DNA of 64,000 nt from Cladocopium goreaui (GCA_947184155.2 CAMXCT020005068.1:366127-430126); one strand, 5' to 3'; positions 21,961-34,115 are shown, counted from the first letter of the stretch. Notes: generated from the sequence alone by a model not told the origin. Program-made: numbers and translations.

Positions 21961-24360
21961 ATAATGTTTGCGTCTGATTAGTGTGAGGGCCCCCCCCCCC
22001 CAAACAATTTGAGGATACTCTATAACTCGCACTTTTTTTTGCCCCCCCTCAACATTTTTTTGGTCAATCAAATTAAGAAAGGATTTCAATTTACTTTCAA
22101 TTGATTTCCATTTACTTTCAATTGATTTCAATTTACTTTTAATTAATTAATTTACTTTCAATTGATTTCAATTTACTTTTAATTTACTTTCAATTGATTT
22201 CAATTTACTTTCAATTGATTTCAATTTACTTTTAATTTACTTTCAATTTACTTTTAATTTACTTTCAATTTACTTTCAATTGATTTCAATTTACTTTTAA
22301 TTTACTTTCAATTGATTTCAATTTACTTTCAATTGATTTCAATTTACTTTTAATTTACTTTCAATTGATTTCAATTTACTTTCAATTGATTTCAATTTAC
22401 TTTTAATTTACTTTCAATTGATTTCAATTTACTTTTAATTTACTTTCAATTGATTTCAATTTACTTTCAATTGATTTCAATTTACTTTTAATTTACTTTC
22501 AATTGATTTCAATTTACTTTTAATTTACTTTTATTTTTTTTTCACTCCCAAAAGTTGGTGCTCACAATAGAGTACCATCCAAACAATTATATTATTGAGT
22601 AACTGAGCCACTCATGAGGTACCCCCTTGAAAAATTGTCTGAGTGCTGTTTTTTAATAAGGGTTTAATAAGGCATCTAATTATTTGGAAAACCTTGCATT
22701 TTAAAGCTTTAACACAAATATAGCTTTCTAAAGTAAAGGCACCAGCTTTACCCAAAGAAAGGTGGAGAAAGGGTTTTGTTTTTTTTTTCACTCCCAAAAG
22801 TTGGTGCTCACAATAGAGTACCATCCAAACAATTATATTATTGAGTAACTGAGCCAATCATGAGGTATCCCCTTGAAAAATTGTCTGGGTGCTGTTTTTT
22901 AATAAGGGTTTAATAAGGCATCTGATTATTTGGAAAACCTTACATTTTAAAGCTTTAACACAAATATGGCTTTCTAAAGTAAAGGCACCAGATTTACTCA
23001 AAGAAAGGTGGAGAAAGGGTTTTTTTTTTTTTATCACTCCCAAAAGTTGGTGCTCACAATAGAGTACCATCCAAACAATTATATTATTGAGTAACTGAGC
23101 CAATCATGAGGTATCCCCTTGAAAAATTGTCTGGGTGCTGTTTTTTAATAAGGATTTAATAAGGCATCCAATTATTTGGAAAACCTTGCATTTTAGTTTT
23201 AACACAAATATGGCTTTCTAAAGTAAAGGCATCAGCTTTACCCAAAGAAAGGTGGAGAAAGGTTTTTTTTTTTTCACTCCCAAAAGTTGGTGCTCACAAT
23301 AGAGTACCATCCAAACAATTATATTATTGAGTAACTGAACCAATTATGGTTTTTTCAGGTATCTAATTATTTGGAAAACCTTGCATTTTAAAGTTTTACA
23401 CAAATATAGCTTTCTAAAGTAAAGGCACCAGCTTTGCCCAAAGAAAGGTGGAGAAAGGGTTTTGTTTTTTTTTTCACTCCCAAAAGTTGGTGCTCCCAAT
23501 AGAGTACCATCCAAACAATTATATTATTGAGTAACTGAGCCAATCATGAGGTATCCCCTTGAAAAATTGTCTGGGTGCTGTTTTTTAATAAGGGTTTAAT
23601 AAGGCATCTAATTATTTGGAAAACCTTGCATTTTAAAGCTTTAACACAAATATAGCTTTCTGAAGTAAAGGCACCAGATTTACTCAAAGAAAGGTGGAGA
23701 AAGGGTTTTTTTTTTTTTTTTTATCACTCCCAAAAGTTGGTGCTCACAATAGAGTACCATCCAAACAATTATATTATTGAGTAACTGAGCCAATTATGGT
23801 TTTTTCAGGTATCTAATTATTTGGAAAGCCTTGCATTTTAAAGTTTTAACACAAATATGGCTTTCTAAAGTGAAAGGATCAGCTTTACCAAAAGAAAGAT
23901 GGAGAAAGGGTTTTGCTTTTTTTTTCACTCCCAAAAGTTGGTGCTCACAATAGAGTACCATCCAAACAATTATATTATTGAGTAACTGAGCCAATCATGA
24001 GGTATCCCCTTGAAAAATTGTTTGGGTGCTGTTTTTTAATAAGGGTTTAATAAGGCATCTAATTATTTGGAAAAAAATTGGAAAAAATCTAAAATTGAAA
24101 AAATAAAAATTAAAAAAAATAAATAAATAAAAAAATAAAATAAAAAATAATAAAAAAATGAAATAATCTGGAAAAAATCTAAAATTGAAAAAATAAAAAT
24201 TTTAAAAAAATAAAAACTAATTGAACAAAAAAAAAAAATGAAAAAATCTGAAAAAAATCTCACAATAGAGTTCCCCCCCAACAATTAGCATGTGACTGAA
24301 TTAGGAGCAAGAAAGATCTCACAATAGGGTACCATCTCTTTAATCATTCCCAAACATTAT
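21961..24360. mobile_element. 2.4 kb relative of the 5.4-10 kb satellite-bearing element
   Basis: The left end ATAATGTTTGCGTCTGATTA and the right end TAATCATTCCCAAACATTAT are imperfect inverted repeats, outermost 10 bp exact. The inner order repeats the larger copy: C-run, 21 bp satellite (22080-22530), about seven units of the ~245 bp satellite (22545-24070), A-rich tract (24070-24250) and the closing block AACAATTAGCATGTGACTGA. The difference from the larger element is mainly satellite copy number (7 versus about 15 units). No coding capacity was seen. Confidence 0.8.
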
Positions 24361-25407
24361 ATAGATAGATCTAATCATATATGATATACACCTACTATCT
24401 CTATCTATGTTTATTCACATCTACTGTGTGTTCAATGACTGTGTTCAATAGCTTATCTTTATGCACATGCATGTGCATATATGTATATGCACTGCTATGT
24501 ATATGCACTGAACTGTCCGCTTACATCAGCGAGGCAGTGAATGGGGTATAACTGTACTTTACCTGCTGCATATGGTGTCAGTGCGACAAAACCAACCAGT
24601 TAGATGCTTGTCCCGTATGCACTGGATCAAATGCCAGCTTACATAGATCATAGATGATCATAGCATGTTTGGTACATTCTTACACTTTACACAGGTTTAG
24701 ACGCTTGGAGGGGCATGGATCAAGTGTGCCAAGCACATGCCAAGTGTGCCAAGTGTGCCAAGTGTGGCATGGAACCCATGGGAACCCATCACCGAGGACT
24801 GATGGCAAGGAGACAGAGATTGATATCCCTATAAGTGGCTTGGCTCATGATGTACTTACCCTTCTGGAATAGATGGATGTACCCTTCTGGAATAGATTGA
24901 ATAGATGGATGCTGGAGTTTGGTTGATTCTTTGTGAGATTCTCTGCAGGCTTCCCCGCATACAAACCATAGCGGAGCAACAGATTTGGTACACACCTCCA
25001 TTTTGGGGATCAATTGGGTTGGTTCTCAACCGTTCTTAATTATTCACATGTGCTACTGTGTATAGCTGCATCTTAAGTGGCTCAAGCGGTTTCTAACGTC
25101 TACAGCAGGTGGCCAAGCCACCCCCTGCTCTCAGGTGTGCCGGCAGAGGGCGCAGAAGGCCTACAGACCAGCTGGGTTGAGTTGGAACGCCTGGAAATAA
25201 TGAAATGCCCCTTCTTGCCCAAAAAATAGGAGCAGATGCAAAAATCTTTCACTCGCCTTTAGCTTAGCTGAACTCTTCAAGAAGGCGATGAAGAGAGAGA
25301 GAGAGAGAGAGAGAGGCAAAAATTCTAAAGCATTCCAAAACAAGAGCAATCGATTTCAACATTATCAACAACCCCCACATATGATGCTTCCAGTTCAGCC
25401 TTTCCAG
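24361..25407. other. Stretch with few signs of coding; short CCAAGTGTG repeat
   Basis: TGCCAAGTGTGCCAAGTGTG words lie at 24727-24765. Two small GC-rich islands near 25105-25190 (VAKPPPALR and QRAQKAYRPAG) are flanked by AG|GT and could be upstream exons of the following gene. A GA run lies at 25288-25315. Confidence 0.35.
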
Positions 25408-26588
25408 GTGAAGCTCCCGCAGAAGGAGCCGCCGATGCTCCCAAGACCGATGCAGCTGAAGGTGCCCCAGCCGATGCCCCTGCCGACGCCGCCGAGGGTG
25501 CTGCCGGGGAGATGCCCGCGGAGGCTGGTGCAGCTGATGCCCCGGCGGCGGAGGCTGATGCAACCGCAGCCGCTGAGGGCGGCGCCGAGCCGAGCGCGCC
25601 GGCAGACGGGGCGGCCGAAGGCGGCACCGATGCACCGGGCGATGCGGCCGAAACCCCAGCGGCACCGGCAGATCCGACAGCGCCGGCAACTGATTTGGAG
25701 GACAAGGACGAGGATGGCACTAGAGAAAAACCTGCAGATGGCAAGACGGATGAGCCGACGCCACCTGCAGAAGAGTCCAAGGCATGGTGGACTGGTGATC
25801 AAAGGCAATAGCCACCTGGATGAACTGTTTGAAATTGTTTGAGTCTTGAGTTTAGTGACTTGGGACACACACACACATATATATATATGATATTATAATT
25901 ATATCCATTCCAAGCAGAACTGCAAGGGCAGTCTTCTCCCTGTCTGTAAAAGACCCAGTCTGTACAAGTAATTAGTATCATTTTTGATGTTTTTCCTCCT
26001 CGGACCTGAAGACGCATTGACATTTTTATACTGCATATGGGAGCATTGTAACATTGAACCTAGGTTCATCCAGTTTCACTCATGCATCGTTGACAACTGT
26101 GAACACCCAACCGCGTTTGGGCAGGAAGATCCCGCGAAGTCTGAGCGACACTCAGTCGTGCCGGTGCTGGGGGATGACATCTATTGGGCGTTGGATGTGC
26201 CAGTAGCGACCAGGTAAGATTCCATCATATGGAAATGCATGGAAAACGCGGGCTAAGAAATATCTGCCTCCTTTAATCGAGGCCGTTGACCGTCTTAGCA
26301 AAGGCGTGGAAGGCGAGAGAACTCGGCATTGGAGTGGGTGGATATGGTAATTAAAACATATTAAAACCATCCAAAACGCTTTTTTCACCATCCAAAACTC
26401 AGGTTTTCACAAGGAACGTTATCGATTTCAAGTTTAAACCACAAGAATGAGATGGTGGAGAAGTCAATCATGACTGGCCGGGAGATCCTTGTGTTTGCAA
26501 GGGAACATCTAGGTACAACATGATATAAATCTAAACGGAAAAATGTTCGTTGCCAGGTTGGAGATTGCTAAAGCCAGACCACCTGTAG
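25408..26588 (+). CDS. Spliced gene with a long Ala/Pro/Asp/Glu-rich segment; function unknown
   Basis: The first visible exon starts after TTTCCAG and encodes about 120 residues of Ala/Glu/Asp/Pro low complexity (e.g. GEMPAEAGAADAPAAEADAT, then TDLEDKDEDGTREKPADGKT). It probably ends at a GC donor AAG|GCATGG (about 25780). Next come 26125-26213 (EDPAKSERHSVVPVLGDDIY, WALDVPVAT; donor AG|GTAAGA), 26403-26512 (FSQGTLSISSLNHKNEMVEK, REILVFAREHLG) and 26557-26588 (WRLLKPDHL, stop TAG). The last three junctions keep phase. The low-complexity half is acidic and probably disordered; the C-terminal half looks globular. GC content of the first exon is far above its flanks, as is usual for Ala-rich dinoflagellate exons. 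The 5' end was not found and no family is recognised. The decarboxylase gene starts 356 bases downstream on the same strand. Confidence 0.7.
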
Positions 26589-26944
26589 CGATTTCGAGAC
26601 CCCAACAATCTGCAAAAATAGGTGAAACTACGCTGGAGAAAGGGCCCGCTCAGGTTCACACTTCAAAGTAGGTTGCCATCCATTTCCATCTGTTGGGGTT
26701 TTCTTAAAATCGGATCCCCAAGTCACGGTTTCAATAGCAAAATTGCCGAAAATGGTCTGGATTGGATGAATTGGTACCTCCATTTTAGGAAACTTCCAAA
26801 TTTCCATGCCATTTTCAGGGCCAAAAAAAAACCACATCCCGCGTATTGAACAGCTGGTGCTTACTGCGCAGCCACTAGCAGCCAGTGACCCGCGCCATTG
26901 CGCCGGGGAAAGCCGTGCCGCTCGTGGCGTGGAGTGCCGTGGCC

Positions 26945-29900
26945 ATGAGCTTCTTTGAGAAGTTGACGAAACGGGCGAAGGAAATCGCGCCTTGGATTTT
27001 GCCACACTTCCTGTCTGCTTTCATACAAAAAAAAAGCTACTGGGAAGGGAACTGCGGAAGGGGAAGATTAGGGATTTAGCAATTCTTGGATGCCTCAAAG
27101 CAATGCAGTCGTTTCAAGATGGCGAGCGACATCCGTCTAGTTATCATACAAATCAGGGCGGACAAACTATCTTTATCTATCTTTGGCCCATTCAACTCCA
27201 ACAGGTCTTGAAGGATTCTCTTCCAAATTTCACGTCGGAATGTGATGAACAAGACAGGGATGGGGTTTCTTCAGAGGTCCAAATGGCAGGTTCCCTACAA
27301 TTGGCAGCACCTGTCGGCTCCACCTCCAAAAACTGCCCTGGCTCCCCAAGCCGAGCCACGGCGCCAAGGACTCCCTGCTCTGTGTGGGCCTTGACCCACA
27401 TAAGTCTGAGCTGCAGGAAGACTCCGCAGAGGGGGCCTTTCGCTTCTGCCAACGACTTATCGAGGATGGCTGACGCTGAAGCTGGGGATGGTTTTTACGG
27501 GGTTAAAGGACATGCCAAGGACTTCATGAGATCGACTTGATCTTGGGTGAATTTTCGGCTTTGATATTTTGGACCCGTGCTGGAGATGGAAAACATCGGT
27601 TTCTTTCCAGGAGATCGACGATGAATTCTGGCTTTACGTGACATGACTAGGGTGCGGCTAGGGATGAATATCCGTGAGTCCCAGCGAATCCCATCCCCTT
27701 AGTATTAACAAATATGTATGTATACGTATATATTATATATATATATATTATATATATATATATACACATATATTGAACATTTCCATCCCATGGTCTCAAG
27801 AATCTGATGTCATTCCTGCCATGCGAAGTTACCCCCATGGCAGGAGACCACAGAGGTGGCATGCGCCTTCAAACCCAACGCGGCCTTCTTCGAGGTCTAC
27901 GGCTCTGCGGGTTGGGAGGCGCTGCAACGAGTTTTGCAGCTGATCCCACCGGAGATCCCGTGGCTCGGCGCGTGGTATAACATGGTGATTTCAGGTGATT
28001 TCAAGGGAATTTACCCAGCAAAAATGTTGATTTCATGGGAGGTTATATGTATGGTATGGTAGGGTATGGCATGGCATGGCATGGTATGTATGTTTATGAT
28101 TGTTTATGCATCTATAACAGATATAACTATGACATACTATAACCATGAACATTAGGGACTTGAATGGCTTAACTATCAAAAACTATCAAAAACTGGGATG
28201 CTTGATCCCTTCCCCGCCCACGGACCAACACCCCAGAAACCATGGGATTGTGGCCGTTTAATATGAACAGGGGATTGGATTCATTTCATCAATGCTTATC
28301 GATCCTTATGGTGATTTTCGACCTCAAACACCTCACACATCGTTTAATTTTTGTGGGACCTACACGCCTGTAAGTTAACATAGCTGCGGAGCATGGCCCA
28401 TGAAATTATAGATGATGTACCCATTGAAAACTGTGATTTTCCATAGCATGTGTTAAATTTCCCAAAATTCAAAGGTACTTCGCCAACATTTGTTGATTTA
28501 AAGCTCCCTGCTCTTATCGAAACCATTGGAACCTGGTTGTTTCATGCACTTTTGATGATGTCCGGCCAACATTTCCACCTATTTCCGGGCACATTTCGGG
28601 GTCCTTAAAGCGGTTGCCGGGAATACAGTTGATCCCGGATGATCCCGGCTATGTGGGGCGTACAAGCCACAGTTTCCGATTTCAACAGTTCAACATCAAG
28701 ATCTCTTAAACTGGCATTCTTCCGGATGATTTACCCACCTATATATGTATAAATATATATATATATATATTTACATCCCATTAAAATGTCCACCTGTTTA
28801 CAGCTCATATATTAATTTACAGATTTCCAGGTGGCACCTGGCGGAAGGGTCCTATGGTCCCATCGTCTCCCGCCAGAATCGTCTTCGACGCCAAGCGGGG
28901 GGACATCGGCTCCACGAGCGAAGCCTATGCCTCGAGCGCCTTTGAGCAGCTGCGCTGCGACAGCATCACGGCCAGTCCCTACCTAGGCATCGGGGAGTGA
29001 CCCTTGGTATAGCCTGGTCGATTAGTTCAATTGTTAGTTCTGAGGACAAGTTATCCATGAATCCCCAGATGGAGAAGCAAATCCCTATTGAAATAGTGAG
29101 AATTCACTGTTCTATCCTTTCCGGGGCTTAAAATGGCCAAAAATGGGAGATTTGAGATTCAACGAGGGGAATCCCTATCAACCAAACAAAATGGATGACA
29201 CCAGCAAGCATTGGGATTGAAGCTGCAACACATGTGGGACAGCCTATGAAGTTCTCCATATTTTGTGGATGAACATCCATAACTTCCAGCTATATGGGAT
29301 GAACTGCAGCCACCAAGATCTGGACCCACATCCTGGGAAAACATGGGGTGATATGCCCACTTCCATCCAAATCCCATGATCCGTATTTCTTGGTTTATCA
29401 TCATGTTTCCCAACATTGACGCAAAGTCGGGTTGAGCGTTTCTGAGCATCCTCTAGCAATTTCATTCTTCTCGAGTTTGTGGCCAATCTTTGGCACCTTT
29501 CGAGCCCAAGCTGCACAGGTGGAGATGGCTTGCAGCCATTTCTGAAGGATGCTTCTAGAGGAGTTTGGGTCTTGTGCAAGACCTCCAATCCAGGAGCAGA
29601 AAAAACTCTGTCGTCCCCAAACCAAACCCAGAGAACATGATTCCTGGGCGATCTGGGTGGAACGGCGAGCGCTTATTGATGCTGGATGATATTGGTGTAA
29701 CATGGAGGTTTTGTGCCATAATCCAGCCATTTTCGGATACATTACCTTACACAAGCCTCACATCTACCTTTTGGACACAGGGTTACCAGTTACAGTTACA
29801 TTCAGTTACATCCCTAGAAATCATCAATCATTCACGTCATCATTGGCAGCTTCGCCTCAGATACCGACCTCGGGCGTCAGGATCTCAAGACCTTCAAGCC

Positions 29901-32673
29901 CTCCAGCTGCCGAGTGGTGACCCACTGTGCCTTGCCAATGGAAGAGCAGTGATTTCCACCCCGAAACATGGGTACTGTAGCTGATGGCAACTGATGCTAA
30001 TGATTTGCTAATGGTAATTGATGGACACTGACCGTAATCGATGGTAACTGATCGTAGAACTGTTAGTTGGGATGGAGATTTTGGATCATTTTAAACGTTG
30101 TTCCATGATTTTGGAGAAGGATCAGAAGCACGAATGGAAAGCGTTCAAAAGGTCGCCCAGTGATCAAGTGATGCTAAGTGTCTCATTTTTTCCATTCTAT
30201 GCCATTCGATGCCATTCAAAAGATACGCCAAGTCGTAGCGTCTTACGACCTTTTGAGGTATTTGCACGTGGCGAAGCTGTGCTGTGAGACCTGGGCCAAG
30301 GAGCATCAAAATGCTGGACTGGTGGTGCCTGGGCGTCCTAATCTACTGCACTTTGTTTGGCAGATTGTCCTTCCATTTGCGAGACTATGATATAATATCA
30401 CATATTTATGGAATCTTGATGAATTTTATCGATTTATTTGTCTTTCTATCTATCTGTCTATCTATCTATCTATCTATCCATCCATCCAAAATCCAGCCTG
30501 CCATTTTTCTCGGAGCCAAGGTTGGTGCAACTGATGTCGAGGCCATGAAGAAGATTCGAGGTGCTTTGCCTGATCCTCGACGAAGAGAAACCGAGAAACC
30601 TGGTCATCTCAGGTACTTTGGTAATTTCTTAGCTATGGAAGCCATGGTCCATTGATAGATGATTTACCATCTGGTTATTTAACATAGCCATGGAAAATCC
30701 CTTATAAATGGAGGTTTTAATGGGAAAATCATCTACAAATGGGCCATTTCCCATGGCTATGTTAAATAACCAGATGGTATCAGGATTTACCTCACCAATA
30801 TATCTAAACATGATGATTGTCCATAGCTATGTGAAAAAATCCGGTTCAATACCGCAGGGTACCTGGCAACGGAACATCTCCCATCGATAAATGAAGTCTG
30901 ACATAATATGGTATAACGGTATAACTATGTAATCAAACCCGTACACATAGTTTACAGAGGATTTGCCCATGAGATATGGCATTATGGGGATGTGAAACAT
31001 TGCAGTTTGACTATCAAAGGGTATCCCGGAACAACTGTGCTTCAGTGGTCAGCCAATCAGCTGGGAGTCACCGATGGCGTCTGCAAAACACATGCCGGCA
31101 GTCCAACATTGCAATGGACAAGACATGGGAAAGGTGGGAAAGTCACCTGCTTGTACACGATTTAATGATTTACATTGATTTACCTGTTCAAAGTTGTTTC
31201 TGCCCTACTGCCACGTCAGGTTCCCACCAGGTACATTCAGTTGTACCTCCCCATTTTGCTGCCAGGAATTGCAGAAACGCAAGTGGTGAATGGATAACAC
31301 TGGTGATGGTAGCTCCCCCCATTGATGGGTTTCTCCCATTTGTAACTGTAGAAATCACCATAACATACCATAACTATTGACCAGCCATCCTAACAAATGG
31401 TTCACTTTTTTCTTGAGTTTACACTTGAACAACTGGTGTTTGAAAGATTCTTAAGAGAACATGTTTAAAGTTTAGCAAACACCCGCTCGCTTCCGTTTTT
31501 GGCCGTTACCCGTAATTTACCATAACTTACGCGTAACTTCCATAATCATATTTAACCATTTGCCACAACCCGAAAATTGTAGGTACCTAGTGCTGTGAAC
31601 GTATGAACATATACGATGAATTGTTCGTATTATCTTTTGACATTTTATCACTGTATTGTAACAAAGTCTTGTGTTGAATTCCGACCATTTCACTTTCTGT
31701 ATGAAAAACAATAAAAACCCACCATTTGACCATCAAAAAAACACAAGTTTACTATGAAAAACCACCATTTTCGCAGGGTTTTCTCTCCCGGTTCTTCCCC
31801 CTGTCCTTAGCGGCCTCGCCCAGGACGTCTGGTTCCTCTCCCCCGGCATCGGTGCGCAGGGGGGTGACCTGGCGGCCGCGCTGCAAGCGGGGCTGAGAAA
31901 AGACGGCCTGGGCATTCTGCTGCCCATCTCACGAGGTGGGTCAACATGTGGAGAGCTGTGGGTTTTTGTCATGTTTTCCAGCAAAAGTCAACAAGAAGCA
32001 GCTGAGAACTCAACATTCGCTGGAATTTTGGGGCGAAATGATCAAGAATTTGGATATATGACTTACATGACCTCTAAATAATGTTGAGATACCTTGAAAC
32101 CCACTTGTTTAAAGTTTAAACATTGTCATTTGTCCACATTTTTCGTATGAAAAATGATGAACATGACCTTTTTTTAGGTAGACCACATTTTCAGACACAG
32201 CCAAATGAGAGATACATGAGATATGGATTATCATGGGTGAACATAGTGAAATGGTGCATTTGATATTTGGAAAGATAAAAAGGTAGATCTTTTACGTTCA
32301 CCTGTATATGATACACCAGAAATTGGGGTGCAGTGGCATGCATGTTGAGTTGAAGCGCGATGGGTTTCAACTCACCAAAAATTGGCCAAACATTGGCTGC
32401 AACCCACCCGGGACCCAGGATGGGGATAACTCACAGTAAGTTGGATTGTGCAACCAGGCGATGCTTGTCCATGACTCGTCCCAAAAAGATTGCCCTGCAA
32501 AATGCCAGCATTACTTCATTATGTCACATGACCTTCTGTCCACAGTCCTGCTGTATTGGACCTTCGTTGATTTTCCGGTGCTCTTGGCAGGCATTTCCAA
32601 GGCCGAAAGTCCCAAGAAGATGGCAGAAAGCTTCCGTGCAGAGATCAACTCTTTGAGAAAGGGAACCACGTAG
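26945..32673 (+). CDS. Orotidine 5'-phosphate decarboxylase (bacterial-type subfamily 2), ten exons
   Basis: Last step of UMP synthesis: OMP to UMP plus CO2. Exons 26945-26986, 27369-27464, 27844-27959, 28877-28986, 29519-29593, 29881-29926, 30258-30324, 30521-30571, 31824-31935 and 32591-32673 join in phase to 265 codons, about the family length. Motifs in order: [129 protein letters not shown] and LLPISRGIS. Catalytic residues are Lys56, Asp89, Lys91 and Asp94; the phosphate site is GIGAQGG plus Arg238. Donors are GC, GA, GT, GC, GA, GT, GT, GA, GT. The ATG is the first in frame after a TAG at 26876, but an upstream in-frame stretch (VTRAIAPGKAVPLV) might be a leader if another exon precedes it. 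No orotate phosphoribosyltransferase domain follows, so it seems unfused at the C-terminus. Confidence 0.93.
30665..30779. mobile_element. Family-1 introner-like inverted repeat (variant ends)
   Basis: The ends are TACCATCTGGTTATTTAACA and TGTTAAATAACCAGATGGTA. Both carry the same changes (CCATCTGG for CCCTCTGG), so the arms changed together. It lies in the 1252 bp eighth intron of the decarboxylase gene. Confidence 0.8.
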
Positions 32674-33243
32674 CTGGCCCTCAGAACTAGCCGTTGGGCA
32701 CCAAAAGTTGGAGCCGTGGTTCCCTGGTGTTGAGGATGGCCAATCGTACCACTTGTTCATCGACAGTTGAGGATTTGTTTGCCAACTTGGCTTGAAGTTG
32801 CCTCAATGAAAATCCATATGGTCCATGTGTCTTATTGGAACATCATCCCTTTAAATGGATTTAAATGGATGATCTACTTATGATGATCTCGTTGAACTTT
32901 GTTATCTTTTGGGAGCGGGGCCGGGGCCATCCGGGGCCCCAGAAGCACCGGAACCGCGGGGGTCACCGCGCACCACGGCGGGGGTGGATGAAGTGACTGG
33001 GACACTTCGCCCCACGCTCCTGCTGACTGGCTGATGTGCTCAGCTGAGAAAAGTGGGCCCGGGTCACTTGTTTTTATACGTGTTTGTACTTGGGCTTAAA
33101 GGCGCGATTTTTTGACCAGGTCAAGTAAGCATAGATAGAACATGTTAAATTGACTTCGTGGGAATGCGTTGTAATAGCACTTTATTTCAATCTTTGGACA
33201 CGGTGGCTTCAAGGATTTGTTTGTTTTTTCCCCACGGCTCTCA

Positions 33244-33537
33244 GCAAGAACATGCAAGAACAGTACGATGATTTCAATGGACTTGGCTTATGGCAACCTT
33301 TTTCGGGGCCACATATCTTCGTTTTGAATTTCTGGATGGCTTTTGAGGATTGTTACCCTCTGGTGAACTAACATAGCAATGGAAAATCACCATTTTTAAT
33401 GGGAAAATCCACTATAAATGGCCATTTTCAATTGCTATGTTAGTTCACCAGAGGGTACCAGCATCTCTGGCCACCGCCCTAAATTTCGCTTGGCAGTTTG
33501 ATCAGGCGTCATTGGAGACTTCGAAAGCGGACTGGAG
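33244..33537 (+). CDS. Two exons of an unrecognised gene separated by a whole-element intron
   Basis: Exon 33244-33351 follows CTCTCAG and reads SKNMQEQYDDFNGLGLWQPF then SGPHIFVLNFWMAFED. Exon 33462-33537 reads SLATALNFAWQFDQASLETS, KADW and leaves by GACTGGAG|GTTTGG. The intron between them (33352-33461) is a complete family-1 inverted repeat starting GTTACCCTCTGG and ending GGGTACCAG, and the phases agree (phase 1 out, phase 1 in). Aromatic-rich, protein-like composition supports coding. The family is unknown. Further exons may lie at 34.0-34.9 kb. Confidence 0.65.
33352..33461 (+). mobile_element. Family-1 element that is exactly one intron (introner)
   Basis: The 110 bp sequence begins GTTACCCTCTGGTGAACTAA and ends TTAGTTCACCAGAGGGTACC then AG. 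Its arms are complementary, GT and AG lie at its two ends, and removing it joins two open frames in phase (GAT T + CA TCT). Confidence 0.8.
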
Positions 33538-33839
33538 GTTTGGGGGAATCAGCAAAAAAAATCCCGGTGTTAATGGACATGGCAATGGAGAATCTACCAT
33601 TTATAGAATTTTATAGATGTTTCAAGCTAGTTTTCCCGTTTTCCCATTCAAACCTCCATTTATAGGGAATTTTTCCATTGCCACGTTTGGGTATTGGGGA
33701 TCCGTCTTCCCTTGTTTTTTCGCACGTTCTGATTGCTACAAAACAGCCATAAACAGCCACGAGTTTCACCATCCCAAACGTCCACTTGGATGACTGCTTT
33801 GCCTGGATTCCTCTGGCAAATGGATGAAATTGGCACATT

Positions 33840-33957
33840 TACCCTCTGGTAATTTAACATAGCTATTGAAAATCACAATTTATAGTGGATTTTCATGGAT
33901 TTTCCCATTGAAAATGGTGAATCTTTCCATAGTTTTTTGTATGTTTACCAGAGGGTA
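33840..33957. mobile_element. Family-1 introner-like inverted repeat
   Basis: The ends are TACCCTCTGGTAATTTAACA and TGTATGTTTACCAGAGGGTA. The inner arm pair ATTTATAGTGG / CCATTGAAAATGG is retained. Confidence 0.75.
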
Positions 33958-34026
33958 CTTCGATGATTTGCTGATTTTCCAGAGCAAAGCGTTAAAAAAT
34001 TCCCAGAGGGTCTGTGAGTCTGTGAC

Positions 34027-34115
34027 CAGGCCATTCCAGATCCATCCTTGCGCTCTGCTCTGGAAGACTGGCCGGGCAGCCTGGAAGGATGGAACATCAC
34101 CCGGCAGATTGGGGG
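34027..34115 (+). CDS. Possible exon (PDPSLRSALEDWPGSLEGWN)
   Basis: A GC-richer block follows GACCAG. All three forward frames are open. The most protein-like reads AIPDPSLRSALEDWPGSLEG then WNITRQIG; the alternative PFQIHPCALLWKTGRAAWKD matches the phase of the exon at 33462. Frame and ends are not settled. Confidence 0.3.

Noticed and set aside
25325-25874. Minus-strand and alternative-frame ORFs (Ser/Ala/Gly-rich 151 and Arg/Pro-rich 184 codons)
   Set aside because: Shadows of the GC-rich triplet structure of the Ala/acidic exon; only the + strand frame has an AG|GT entry and joins to later exons.
26820-26960. Alternative frame EQLVLTAQPLAASDPRHCAG as a terminal exon overlapping the decarboxylase start
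   Set aside because: Open and protein-like, but the decarboxylase frame in the same bases is fixed by the [14 protein letters not shown] start and in-phase joins; no partner exon found for the other frame.
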